Origin: CAWBRT01 sp963791145
Lineage (GTDB): Bacteria > Acidobacteriota > Terriglobia > Terriglobales > Acidobacteriaceae
Direction: 5' to 3'
DNA: 64,000 nucleotides
NCBI GenBank assembly: GCA_963791145.1
Contig: CAWBRT010000017.1
Location: forward strand, 1 to 64,000
In this document: positions 39,346 to 48,210 of the stretch, piece by piece
How positions within the stretch are numbered: position 1 is the first letter of the stretch
Layout: every line of letters starts with the position of its first letter
The notes under the pieces: generated by a model
What the model was told of the DNA's origin: nothing
Seen by the model: only the letters and a program-made list of their open reading frames with translations
Databases searched by the model: none
Position numbers and translations under genes: made by a program

Positions 39346-40373
39346 CTAAGACAACTGAAAAACGACATGTAGCATGGCGGTGGAGTCCACGGGCGACCCT
39401 CGCGCTGCGCCGGAGCGAAGCGTATCTTTTCGGCGGCGCGACGCGGCCGCCTCGTCCAGGCCGTGTCCCAGGCCGCGTACACGCGCAAGACGCGGACCCT
39501 TCCGTCGGCGGCAAACATCACCTGCAACAATACTTCGCCTTCCACGCGAGCCTGGCGTGCCTCCGGCGTATACTCCGGCGTCGGCTTTTCCTGAATGGCG
39601 ACGGGCAAGGTCGGAACTTTCACCTGCGGCGGCGCTTTTTTCTGCTCCACCACGGGCGCAGGATCAAAGTTGGCGGTCTGTACCGGAGCCTGCGCAGCAG
39701 TGGGCCGGACGGCCTCCGCCACGCCGTTTCCGAAACCGGTGCTGGCGATCACGCCCGCCTTGCCTCGCGCTCCCCCGGTGCCGTTGCCGTAACCAGGGCC
39801 TGAAGGCAGATCGAAGCTGCCGACGGCGGCGAGGTTCGCCTTGCCCCTCGCGTTCGGGTTCGCCGCCACGCCGTTGGGATCGCCGAAGCCGCCAGTCTGA
39901 ACCTTGCTGGCAGCCATCTTGGGCAATGTCGGCTCGGCCGAGCTGCCGAAGACGTTGGTCTGCACCGGCTGCTGTCGCTGCTGCGGAGCCGGCGTCCGCG
40001 CGCTTTCAAATCGCGGCAGCGGCGCCGCCGCGACAGGCGTATTGACCACGACTTCATGCTTGGGCAGCGCGGGAATCGGCAGAACAAGCTGCGGAGGCGC
40101 GGGCGCCTCTACTCGCGCCTGTATCCGCGGAACTCGCTTCACCACGATCGGGGCCGGTTCCGGCTGCACCTGCTGCTTCGCGGGCTGCGGCGAAGCAGGC
40201 GCCACCAACGCAATGGCGTCGAAATGCTGCTGCACTTTGGGAACGGTCAGGGTCGCGGTCGCCAGCAGGAATAAGGCCATCGCCTGCGCGCTGAAACTGG
40301 TGGCGAAGCACCCCAGCCGGCTTTGCCGAGCAGGTAGGGTGCGGAAAAGCAGATTTCCATGCAGTCGATCCAT
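39346..40373 (-). CDS. TonB-like energy-transducing protein (frameshifted near the end)
   Basis: About 342 aa. Start at ATG 40373 (MDRLHGNLLFRTLPARQSRL). One membrane segment (FSAQAMALFLLATATLTVPK, ~30-50), then a very long Pro/Ala/Gln periplasmic linker, then a C-terminal TonB fold: KPTPEYTPEARQARVEGEVL and LLQVMFAADGRVRVLRV, then, after frame changes, AAEKIRFAPAQREGRP and MLHVVFQLS at the stop 39346. TonB proteins couple the inner-membrane proton gradient to outer-membrane receptors. No exbB or exbD is in the window. Confidence 0.75.
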
Positions 40374-40703
40374 CACTGAGTTCCCCACAAACTGAGCGCA
40401 GCCAGGTACTTTCCGGTATCGCCGCCCTAAAGGCAAAAAACGCCACAGAACGAGCACATCGGAAGGAACACGACGCCTTCCGAACTAGAGCGGACCCCTG
40501 GGGAGGAAAGTACTTCTTCGAGTATTCGTTACCCGTCCCCGAAAAGCAAGCACCTGCTTCGCGTCCGCGTTACCACTGTAATTACTGGCCCGTGCAGGCC
40601 AGATTCATAGCCCGATGATGACTTAATAGTAAAACATTGAACTGTAGATTATGGACCTAGAAATAAACTTAAAGCGCTGCCTAGGGCCCTAAGGTAGGCA
40701 AAA
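40374..40703. other. Intergenic region, no gene recognised
   Basis: 330 bases between the TonB-like gene start and yjbQ. AT-richer than flanking genes (around 40,600-40,670). It should hold the promoter of the TonB-like/M48 operon on the minus strand, but I see no clear -35/-10 pair and no repeat. Confidence 0.4.
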
Positions 40704-41117
40704 CTACTCACCCATAACCTTGACGATCACTCGCTTGCGGCGCTGGCCGTCGAATTCGGCGTAAAAAACCCGCTGCCAGGGACCCAGGTCAAGCTTCCCG
40801 GCGGTCACCGGAAGGATGACCTCGTGATGGATGAGCAGGCTCTTCAGATGCGAATCGCCGTTGTCTTCGCCGGTCTGATGATGCTGGTAGTCGCGGCGGT
40901 AGGGCGCGAGCTTCTCCAGCCACTGATCGATGTCGTGGATAAGCCCATCCTCGTGGTCGTTGACGTAAATGGCGGCGGTGATGTGCATGGCCGAGACCAG
41001 CACCATGCCTTCCTGAATCGCACTCTTGCGAAGGATCTCTTCGATCTGCGGAGTGATGTGCACGTACTCACGATGCTCGGTGGTGTTGAAGGTCAGGTAT
41101 TCGGTGTGGAATTTCAT
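40704..41117 (-). CDS. YjbQ family protein (secondary thiamine-phosphate synthase fold)
   Basis: 137 aa. UPF0047/YjbQ signatures: FNTTEHREYVHITPQIEEIL, VSAMHITAAIYVNDHEDGLI (the HxTxA-like motif), HHQTGEDNGDSHLKSLLIHH and LDLGPWQRVFYAEFDGQRRK. The E. coli member has weak thiamine phosphate synthase activity in vitro; its real role is unsettled. A thiamine gene (thiC) is in this window but 21 kb away. GGAGAGCCAGAGA precedes ATG 41117. Confidence 0.9.
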   Translation of the reverse strand: MKFHTEYLTFNTTEHREYVHITPQIEEILRKSAIQEGMVLVSAMHITAAIYVNDHEDGLIHDIDQWLEKLAPYRRDYQHHQTGEDNGDSHLKSLLIHHEVILPVTAGKLDLGPWQRVFYAEFDGQRRKRVIVKVMGE

Positions 41118-41219
41118 TCTCTGGCTCTCCGGCGATGGGTTGTATTCACCCTTACGCTAGCACCGCTGGAGCAGAACTGCCCACTCAACGAAAGACGCGT
41201 TGAGTGGGACACCGGGACT

Positions 41220-42074
41220 TTACGGCGTGTTGCCGGCACTTGGCAAGACGACGCCTTGGTTGCGGGGTGCGTTTGGATCTATCGCGAAATCAAAGACTCT
41301 TGTCGGGGCAAGACCCTGCCCCTTCGGGAGCGCGAGCAAACCGTACTCACCAGGGGCGAGTGGCTTCCTGGGTGTGATCTTCTGCCATTCGCTGTTCGCG
41401 ACCTGAGCTTTGTCGATTTCGATGACTTCCTCCGACCTGGAGGGTGTGCCCGTAACTTGTGTGAACGCCATTGTACTCACTATGCGTTTTTCCTTGCGGA
41501 CATCCAGCTTCACCACTGTCAACTCGGTATAAGTGGGGTTCTGGGATGGATCAATGGCAGCATCTTCATTGTCGCGAGGCGTGTACCGGAGGAAGATTAC
41601 CGGGGTTGTTTCGTGCAGCCGAATTGCCGATTTTGCGCCTTGAATTTCAATCGTGATTTTGGGCTTCGCAATAAATGGCGCCAGGCTCACTTTGGCGAAA
41701 TTCGAGCCAGCGTGTCTGTCGACATTGGTCGGAAAGTACTTTAGGTGGACCAGTTCAGGTTTCCCTTCAAAGTTGTCCAGAGCCCAAACTCTGCCCGTTG
41801 CAGGCAATGCTAATCCGGGAGCAATCACCGGGCCTGTCGGCCTGGCTGCAACTTGCATCGTGGGCGCAGCTTGCTTCGTTTCCGGAATGGGTTCGCTGCG
41901 ATGCTTCAGCACTGGGCGATCCAGATCATCCTGCGGAATCTGAGCCGTAGTGGTGGGTGTTGTATTTGTAGTGCTTGATTGCGCCCGCAGGCTCACCCGA
42001 TTTGAAAGCAACGTCAGAGCGCAAAGCAATGCAGCCACAGCCGGACGAAGCACAAAACCAGATGTTTGCGACAT
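41220..42074 (-). CDS. Secreted protein of unknown function
   Basis: 284 aa. Signal peptide (LRPAVAALLCALTLLSNRVS) followed by a Thr-rich stretch and a proline-rich part (VAARPTGPVIAPGLALPATG). Then a beta-rich region: GKPELVHLKYFPTNVDRHAG, VIFLRYTPRDNEDAAIDPSQ, RIVSTMAFTQVTGT, KPLAPGEYGLLALPKGQG and VFDFAIDPN. The last block resembles C-terminal parts of extracytoplasmic proteins seen in acidobacteria. No enzyme motif. Less GC-rich than the surrounding genes. Confidence 0.6.
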   Translation of the reverse strand: MSQTSGFVLRPAVAALLCALTLLSNRVSLRAQSSTTNTTPTTTAQIPQDDLDRPVLKHRSEPIPETKQAAPTMQVAARPTGPVIAPGLALPATGRVWALDNFEGKPELVHLKYFPTNVDRHAGSNFAKVSLAPFIAKPKITIEIQGAKSAIRLHETTPVIFLRYTPRDNEDAAIDPSQNPTYTELTVVKLDVRKEKRIVSTMAFTQVTGTPSRSEEVIEIDKAQVANSEWQKITPRKPLAPGEYGLLALPKGQGLAPTRVFDFAIDPNAPRNQGVVLPSAGNTP

Positions 42075-42135
42075 GACCGGGCGATTTTCCTATGCTCCGG
42101 GCCCTAAGGCAAGACAATGTTTAAAGAACAAGAAT

Positions 42136-43197
42136 CTACTGCAAAACAGGCGCCACCACAGCGGTCTCTGACAACTGGCGGATCGACTCTGTGTAAGGCG
42201 CTCGGGCGATGCCGCGTTCGGTGATGATGGCGGCGATGTAGCGTGCCGGGGTGACGTCGAAGGCGGGATTGCCGATGCCGACGCCACTCGGAGCTATCTG
42301 GCGTCCGCCGATGTGAGTCACCTCCGTGGCCGCGCGCTGCTCGATGGGAATGCCCGAGCCATCTGGTGTCTCAAGATCAACGGTAGAAAACGGCGCCGCC
42401 ACGTAAAACGGAATGCCATGTTCGCGGGCCAGAATGGCGACCGTGTAGGTGCCGATCTTGTTGGCGGTATCGCCATTGGCGGCGATGCGATCGGCGCCTA
42501 CAATCACCGTCTGCACGTTGCCACGGGCCATCATGGCTCCAGCCATGTTGTCGCAGATGAGAGTGGTGGGAATGCCGTCCTTCATCAGCTCCCAGGCGGT
42601 CAGGCGTGCGCCCTGCAGGAATGGGCGAGTTTCGTCGGCGTAGACGTGCACCGCTTTTCCCGCTTCGACGGCGGCGCGGATCACGCCCAGGGCGGTGCCG
42701 TATCCGGCGGTGGCCAGCGCGCCGGCGTTGCAGTGGGTGAGCACGCCTCCGGAGGCGGGAAGAAGCGCCGCACCAAGGCGTCCCATGGCTTGATTGGCGG
42801 CAATGTCTTCGGCATAAATGCGCAGCGCCTCGGCGACGAGCTCCTGCTTGATCTGCGGTATGGGCTTGGCGGCGAGTTCCTCAAAGCGTCGCTGCATGCG
42901 GTGAATGGCCCAGAAGAGGTTAACGGCAGTCGGACGGGTCTCGCCCAGCACGCGGCATATCTGCGCCAGGGCAGCGCGGAACTCGCTGATGTCGGAGGTG
43001 GTCAGCTGGCGGGCGCCGAGGGCGATTCCCATGGCGGCCGCTACTCCTATAGCCGGCGCTCCGCGCACCACCATGCCGCGAATGGCATCGGCAACTTCCT
43101 GGCAGGTGCGGCAGGTAACGTAAGTCTCTTCGGTCGGCAGCTTCGTCTGATCGATGAAGCGGACGCCGGCATCGGTCCATTCGAGGGTCTTTACCAC
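42136..43197 (-). CDS. mtnA: S-methyl-5-thioribose-1-phosphate isomerase
   Basis: 353 aa; methionine salvage, ribose to ribulose isomerisation. GTG start at 43197 (VVKTLEW). Seen: IRGMVVRGAPAIGVAAAMGI, the catalytic Cys in VLTHCNAGALATAGYGTAL, YADETRPFLQGARLTAWELM, the Asp in IVGADRIAANGDTANKIGTY, and NPAFDVTPARYIAAIITERG at the end. The family also includes eIF2B-like proteins, but these motifs fit MtnA. Other salvage genes are not next to it. Confidence 0.93.
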   Translation of the reverse strand: MVKTLEWTDAGVRFIDQTKLPTEETYVTCRTCQEVADAIRGMVVRGAPAIGVAAAMGIALGARQLTTSDISEFRAALAQICRVLGETRPTAVNLFWAIHRMQRRFEELAAKPIPQIKQELVAEALRIYAEDIAANQAMGRLGAALLPASGGVLTHCNAGALATAGYGTALGVIRAAVEAGKAVHVYADETRPFLQGARLTAWELMKDGIPTTLICDNMAGAMMARGNVQTVIVGADRIAANGDTANKIGTYTVAILAREHGIPFYVAAPFSTVDLETPDGSGIPIEQRAATEVTHIGGRQIAPSGVGIGNPAFDVTPARYIAAIITERGIARAPYTESIRQLSETAVVAPVLQ

Positions 43198-43325
43198 GGA
43201 GTCAGTCCTTGGGATGTGGAAATAGGCATTGCTCTAAGCAATTCTACAGTGGGTCGTGTGCTTGTGAACGGTAACGGCGATGATCTGTGTCGGAACGCGA
43301 CTTCAATGTCTGCGTGAAAACCCTG

Positions 43326-43431
43326 GCGCCGCCCCTACGGGGCTCTGCCACTTTTCATTGCTGTCCCAGCGCTGAAGCGCTGGGCTAACTAGCACCCCAG
43401 AAAACGCAAAAACAGCGTTTCCTGGGGACCC
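43326..43431. repeat. Adjacent family D and family A repeats
   Basis: GCCCCTACGGGGCTCTG (43331-43347) and CCCAGCGCTGAAGCGCTGGG (43365-43384) form an inverted family D element, opposite to the copy at 202-263. It is immediately followed by family A: CACCCCAGAAAACGC then GCGTTTCCTGGGGACCCC (43392-43431). They fill most of the mtnA to hydratase gap. Confidence 0.7.
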
Positions 43432-43515
43432 CGCCACATTGCCGCTACGCGGCACTATGCATCCGCGTGATGAGCATCGCGTCTCTTTGCGAAGGTGATG
43501 TGGACCAGCCCAGAA

Positions 43516-44328
43516 TCACTCTTCTTTGGCGAAGCTGACGCGGACCAAACCCAAGCCGGAGATGCGCGCTTCGAAGGAATCTCCCGGAGCGGCGGGAGTC
43601 ATCGGCCCCAAAGCGCCCGAGAGAATCGTGTCGCCCGCCTTGAGAGGATGCCCGGCGCGGGCCGACGCGCCTGCCACCCACAAGGCCGAGCGCAGGGGAT
43701 TGCCCATTACGTTGCCGGCGGTTCCGGTCACCACCGGATCGCCTCCCCGTTCCATCACCATGCCGCAGTGAATCAGGTCAAAATCCTTGAGCCGGCGCGG
43801 CTGCGCTCCCAGGACAAACATGGCCGCCCCAGCGCTGTCGGCTATGGCATCGAGGATGCGCAAATCCCAGTTCTGCACGCGCGAGTCGACGATCTCTATG
43901 GCCGCCACGGCGAAGTCGATGGCCCGCAACAGCTCCGCTGGAGTGGGGGAAACGCTGTCAATGTCCCGCCCCAGCACGAACGCTATCTCGCCTTCCACCT
44001 TGGGATGGATGAGCTTTTTGGCGGGAACCTCGGCATTGTCGAACAGCGCCACGTCGTCGAAGAGCATGCCGTAATCGGGCTCGGTTGCGCCGTACTGCTT
44101 GCGCGTGGCCACGCTGGTAATCCCAACCTTGCGTCCCACCAGGCGGCCGCCTTCAGCCAGCCGCCGCTGGGTGTTGATCTCCTGCACCGCATAGGCGGTT
44201 TCCAGTCCGCCACCGGACAACAAGTCACGCACCGGAGCGCATGGCTCCGCCGTGCGATAGGCCAACCACAGACGGTTGGCAGCCTGCTCCTGAATGCTCC
44301 TGCTAACCTTCACTTTTAGATCCGGCAT
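43516..44328 (-). CDS. 2-keto-4-pentenoate hydratase / 2-oxohepta-3-ene-1,7-dioate hydratase family
   Basis: 270 aa from ATG 44328 (AGGTGA just upstream); a longer frame to 44550 is less likely. MhpD/HpcG-type fold. Seen: VQEINTQRRLAEGGRLVGRK, GITSVATRKQYGATEPDYGM, HPKVEGEIAFVLGRD with the metal-binding glutamates, and VVTGTAGNVMGNPLRSALWV. These enzymes hydrate 2-oxo-4-enoates in meta-cleavage of aromatics. No other pathway genes are near, so its substrate is open. Confidence 0.85.
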   Translation of the reverse strand: MPDLKVKVSRSIQEQAANRLWLAYRTAEPCAPVRDLLSGGGLETAYAVQEINTQRRLAEGGRLVGRKVGITSVATRKQYGATEPDYGMLFDDVALFDNAEVPAKKLIHPKVEGEIAFVLGRDIDSVSPTPAELLRAIDFAVAAIEIVDSRVQNWDLRILDAIADSAGAAMFVLGAQPRRLKDFDLIHCGMVMERGGDPVVTGTAGNVMGNPLRSALWVAGASARAGHPLKAGDTILSGALGPMTPAAPGDSFEARISGLGLVRVSFAKEE

Positions 44329-44502
44329 ATTCACCTGCCTATCTTTCCAGCGCCCGGCACAGGCTAACGGGGCCGCCTTGAAGCGCAGGACTCCAACGTC
44401 CCCGAGCGGGTTCGCACTGGTTGTCCAAAGGTAAATCTCCAGGTGAGGCACAGCAACAAAGAAATGTAAGCCGGGAAGCAGCCACAAAGCTGAAAAGAAG
44501 CC

Positions 44503-44571
44503 CCAAAAATACGAAAGGCGCGCATCGAAAATGTGGGGTGAGGATGGCAACGATGCGCGCCGTATTAAGTT
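44503..44571 (-). ncRNA. Candidate small RNA / terminator hairpin between gcvPB and the hydratase gene
   Basis: On the minus strand a perfect 11-bp stem GGCGCGCATCG/CGATGCGCGCC encloses a 23-base loop; it is extended by AATACG/CGTATT with a 3-base bulge (44508-44566) and followed by five T. A promoter (44578-44606) would start transcription within a few bases of the stem. It may be a ~65-nt RNA, or only the terminator of the gcv operon. Confidence 0.35.
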
Positions 44572-44577
44572 GAACTC

Positions 44578-44606
44578 ACTTTAAGAGAACGCCACTGCGA
44601 AGTCAA
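44578..44606 (-). promoter_or_regulatory. Sigma70-type promoter (minus)
   Basis: -35 TTGACT (44606-44601), 17-base spacer, -10 TAAAGT (44583-44578) on the minus strand. It drives the candidate hairpin RNA and may read on into the hydratase gene. Confidence 0.5.
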
Positions 44607-44721
44607 GTAGAAACTTTTCACTGATAAATTTTGCTAATCAGGCAATCTGAAACCTTTGTGGCAGCCGCTTTCCCCCCGCAACTCCGTACAAGCAAAGGCT
44701 CACAAGCAAATCCGCCGCGCC

Positions 44722-46237
44722 CTACTCCGCTGCCGTTTTCGCCTGCTGAGGCTTCCAGCGCAGCACCGGCTTGCGGGCGGCGGTGACCTCGTCCAGGCGC
44801 GAGATGCGCGTGTTGTGCGGCGCGTTGAGCACCGTCTGCGGTTCCTTCTCGCACTCTTCGGCGATCGACTTCATGGCGTCGATGAAGAAGTCGAGCTCCT
44901 CTTTCGGTTCGCTCTCGGTGGGCTCGATCATCATCGCCCCGTGCACCACCAGCGGGAAAGAAACGGTGTACGGGTGGAAGCCGTAATCGATGAGGCGCTT
45001 GGCGATGTCGCCGGTCTTGATGCCGTTCTTCGCCTGCCAGTGGTCGCTGAAGACCACTTCGTGCATGCTCGGGCGTCTGGTAAGGCAGGTCGTAAGTACG
45101 GCTCCAGCTTCTTGCGGATGTAGTTGGCGTTGAGCACCGCGTCTTCGGTGGTCTGGCGCAGGCCGTCGGGACCGTTGGCCATGATGTAGGCCAGCGCGCG
45201 CACCAGCATGCCGAAGTTGCCGTAGAACATGCGCACCCGGCCGATGGATTGCGGGCGGTTGTATTCGAAGCCCAGCTGGCCGTTCGGGCGCTCGATGACC
45301 ACCGGAACCGGCAGGAACGGCTCCATGATTTTCTTGCAGGCCACCGGCCCGGAGCCCGGACCGCCGCCGCCGTGCGGGGTGGAAAACGTCTTGTGCAGGT
45401 TCAGGTGCATGACGTCGACGCCGAAGTCGCCCGGTCGCGCCTTGCCCACCAGCGCGTTCATGTTGGCGCCGTCCATGTAAAGCAGCCCGCCCTTGGCGTG
45501 CACCAGCTCGGCGATGCGGCCGATCTGCTGGTCGAAGACGCCGAGGGTGTTGGGATTGGTGAGCATCAGCCCGGCGACATCTTCGTTCATCTGCGCGGTC
45601 GAGAGCGGAGAGATCGACTTCGCCGGACGCATCCGACTTGAGATTCTCGACCTGGTAGCCGGCCATGGCCGCCGTGGCCGGATTGGTGCCGTGGGCCGAG
45701 TCGGGGATCAGGATGCTTCTTGCGCGGATTGCCGCGCGCTTCCAGGCAGGCGCGCACCAGCAGGATGCCGGTGAGCTCGCCATGCGCGCCGGCGGCGGGC
45801 TGCAGCGTGATGGCGTCCATGCCGGTGATCTCGATGAGCTGCTCGGAGAGCGTCTTAAGAATGCGCAGCGCGCCCTGCGAGGCCTTCTCCGGCTGATAAG
45901 GATGGGCGTTGGCCAGGCCCTCCAGCCGCGCCACGAATTCGTTGACGCGCGGGTTGTACTTCATGGTGCAGGAGCCCAGCGGATACATGCCGTAATCGAC
46001 CGCGTAGTTCCAGGTGGAGAGGCGGGTGAAGTGGCGGATGACTTCGACCTCGCTCACCTCGGGCAGATTGCCGAGGTCCTTGCGGGCAGAGGCTCCGAGC
46101 AGTTCGCGCTCGTCGACTTCGGGGACATCGAGCGGAGCCAGCCGGTAGGCCTTCTTGCCGGGAGAGGACTTCTCGAAGATCAGTCCCTCGTTCTGATTGA
46201 CGTGGGTGGTGGCTTTCCTGATCTTATCGTTTGCCAT
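44722..46237 (-). CDS. gcvPB: Glycine dehydrogenase (decarboxylating) subunit 2 (frameshifted)
   Basis: About 504 aa; the C-terminal half of the P-protein that decarboxylates glycine with PLP and passes aminomethyl to GcvH. Seen: LSTWNYAVDYGMYPLGSCTM, LQPAAGAHGELTGILLVRA, ILIPDSAHGTNPATAAMAGY, the PLP lysine in MHLNLHKTFSTPHGGGGPG, and FYGNFGMLVRALAYIMANG. Four single-base insertions (~45,717, ~45,601, ~45,093, ~45,070) split it. Its ATG overlaps the gcvPA stop by one base (TAATG). Confidence 0.92.
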
Positions 46238-47560
46238 TAGCGCACCTCCCCGGCAGCCGCGTCGATCTGCTCGCGGGTATTCATCTCCGTGCAGCACCAG
46301 ACGGCGGCATTGCCCAGTTCGGGATAAAACTTGACGAGCGGGAAGCCGCCGATGATCTTCTTGTCGGCCAAGCGATGCGAGAGCACGTAAGGATCTTCCT
46401 TCGTCTGGACCACGAATTCATTGAAGCGCGGCGCGCCGTCGAACAGAATCTTGGCATTAGTGCCGAATTTTTTGCGCGCGTAGACGGCCTTGGCGAGATT
46501 CTGACGCGCCAGCTCCTTCAATCCTTCGCGGCCGTAAGTGGTCATGAAGATGTTGGCCATGAGCGCGATCAGTGCCTGGTTGGTGCAGATGTTCGAGGTA
46601 GCCTTCTCGCGGCGGATGTGCTGCTCGCGGGTGGAGAGCGTGAGCACGAAGCCGCGCTTGCCGTTACGGTCGCGGGTCTCGCCCACCAGGCGTCCCGGCA
46701 TCTGGCGCACGAAGCGATCCTTGGTGGCGATGACGCCGGCGTACGGACCACCAAAGCCCAGCGGAACGCCGAACGACTGCGCTTCCATGCTGACGATATC
46801 GGCTTCAGCCGGCGGCTTGACGATGCCGAGCGAGATGGCTTCGGCGATGGCGACTACCAGCAGCGAGCCGTTGGCGTGCACTGCCTCGGCGAGCTCGCCG
46901 ATCTCTTCGATGGTGCCGAAGAAATTCGGCGACTGGACCAGCAGGCAGGCGGTGTCGGGCGTGAGCGCCTTGCGCAGCGGCGGCAAGATCGACGCGGCCG
47001 TTCTCGCCGAAGCCGACCTCAGCGATCGGCAATCCCTGGTATTTCGAGTAGGTGCGGATGACGTCGCGATACTCGGGGTGCACGCTGCGGGCCACCAGCG
47101 CGGCGCGGCGCCCGGTAAGGCGCATGGCCATCATCACCGCCTCGGCCGAGCCGGTCGAGCCGTCATACATGGAGGCGTTGGCCACCTCCATCCCGGTCAG
47201 CTCGCAGATCATGGTCTGGAACTCGAAGATCGACTGCAGCGTTCCCTGCGCGATCTCCGGCTGATAGGGCGTGTAGGCGGTGAAGAACTCGCCGCGCGAA
47301 ATCAGCGAGTCGATGACCACCGGCCGGTAATGGTAATAGGCGCCGGCGCCGAGAAACATGGCGTAGCCGCTGCCGCTTTCCGCGGCGCGCTGGCGGAACC
47401 ACTCCACGATCTCCGCTTCCGACATCTGGCGCGGAATGTTCAGCTCGCGCTTGAGGCGGAACTGCTGAGGAATGGGCGCGAACAGGTCGTCGACGGAGCG
47501 CGCGCCTATCTCGCGCAGCATGGCTTCACGATCGGTTTTTGAATTTGGAAGATAGCGCAT
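46237..47560 (-). CDS. gcvPA: Glycine dehydrogenase (decarboxylating) subunit 1 (frameshifted)
   Basis: About 440 aa, the N-terminal half of the split P-protein. MRYLPNSKTDREAMLREIGA start; GAGAYYHYRPVVIDSLISRG, FFTAYTPYQPEIAQGTLQSI, MYDGSTGSAEAVMMAMRLTG, EAQSFGVPLGFGGPYAGVIA, GFVLTLSTREQHIRREKATS. One +1 frameshift near 46,985 (GATCTTGCCGCCGC). The two-subunit form is usual in many non-proteobacteria. Confidence 0.93.
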
Positions 47561-47698
47561 AGTTTCAAAGTTTCAAGGTTTCAAGGTTTCAAGGTTTCAA
47601 AGTTACAGAACCCGCGGATTACCTGCGGAGTCGAACCCACCGGCACGAATGCCGAGCACCCGTCCTGGAAACTTTGAAACTCTGAAACCTTGAAACCT
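47561..47698. repeat. Hairpin of GTTTCAAG repeats (family E) in the gcvH-gcvPA spacer
   Basis: Left arm 47561-47605 has five imperfect GTTTCAAG copies; right arm 47667-47698 has the inverted GAAACTTT and CTTGAAAC copies. It occupies the whole space between gcvH and gcvPA and is likely transcribed. Confidence 0.8.
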
Positions 47699-47704
47699 GA
47701 GTTG

Positions 47705-48088
47705 TTACTGTTCTTCGGCGATGAACTTCTCGTAATCGGCGCTGGAGAGCAGGTTGCTCAGCTCCGCCGGATTCTTCAACGTGACCTTCACCATCCAGGC
47801 GGCATGCGCATCCTGATTGACCTTTTCCGGCGCCGTGCTGAGCTCCTGGTTGACTTCGGTGACGGTGCCGCTGACCGGCGCATAAAGATCGGAAACCGCT
47901 TTCACCGATTCGACCGTGCCGAACGACTTGCCTTGCTGGAGCTCGGTCCCGGGCTTGGGAAGCTCGACAAACACGATATCACCCAGCGACTTCTGCGCAT
48001 GGTCGGTGATACCGATCATGCCTGTCTGGCCGTCGCCCTTGATCCACTCGTGTTCCTTGGTGTACTTGAAATCGGCCGGGTAAGCCAT
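47705..48088 (-). CDS. gcvH: Glycine cleavage system H protein
   Basis: 127 aa lipoyl carrier. MAYPADFKYTKEHEWIKGDG start, IGITDHAQKSLGDIVFVELP, and the lipoylated lysine in SFGTVESVKAVSDLYAPVSG. GGAGGGACGCAC before ATG 48088 is a good ribosome binding site; the frame further upstream (MTAGGTH) is not needed. Second gene of the gcv operon. Confidence 0.97.
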   Translation of the reverse strand: MAYPADFKYTKEHEWIKGDGQTGMIGITDHAQKSLGDIVFVELPKPGTELQQGKSFGTVESVKAVSDLYAPVSGTVTEVNQELSTAPEKVNQDAHAAWMVKVTLKNPAELSNLLSSADYEKFIAEEQ

Positions 48089-48110
48089 GTGCGTCCCTCC
48101 CGCTGTCAAG

Positions 48111-48195
48111 GATTGAAAATTGCCGATTGAGATTGCCGATTGAACTCGAAAACTCGCTCACAGGCAGTCAATCTGCAATCTGAAATCTGCAATCT
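48111..48195. repeat. Hairpin of GATTGCCGATTGA repeats (family E) in the gcvT-gcvH spacer
   Basis: Left part 48111-48143 has ATTGCCGATTGA twice; the right part 48167-48195 has inverted AATCTGCAATCTG copies. Another version of the intergenic degenerate-repeat hairpin. Confidence 0.7.
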
Positions 48196-48210
48196 TAAAG
48201 CTGCCTGCCG

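Noticed and set aside
40704..41117. YjbQ and thiC as one thiamine locus
   Set aside because: They are more than 21 kb apart with unrelated genes between; no evidence for linkage.
47561..47698. Tandem GTTTCAAG units as a CRISPR array
   Set aside because: The units are 7-9 bases, contiguous without spacers, and inverted in the second half; no cas genes in the window.
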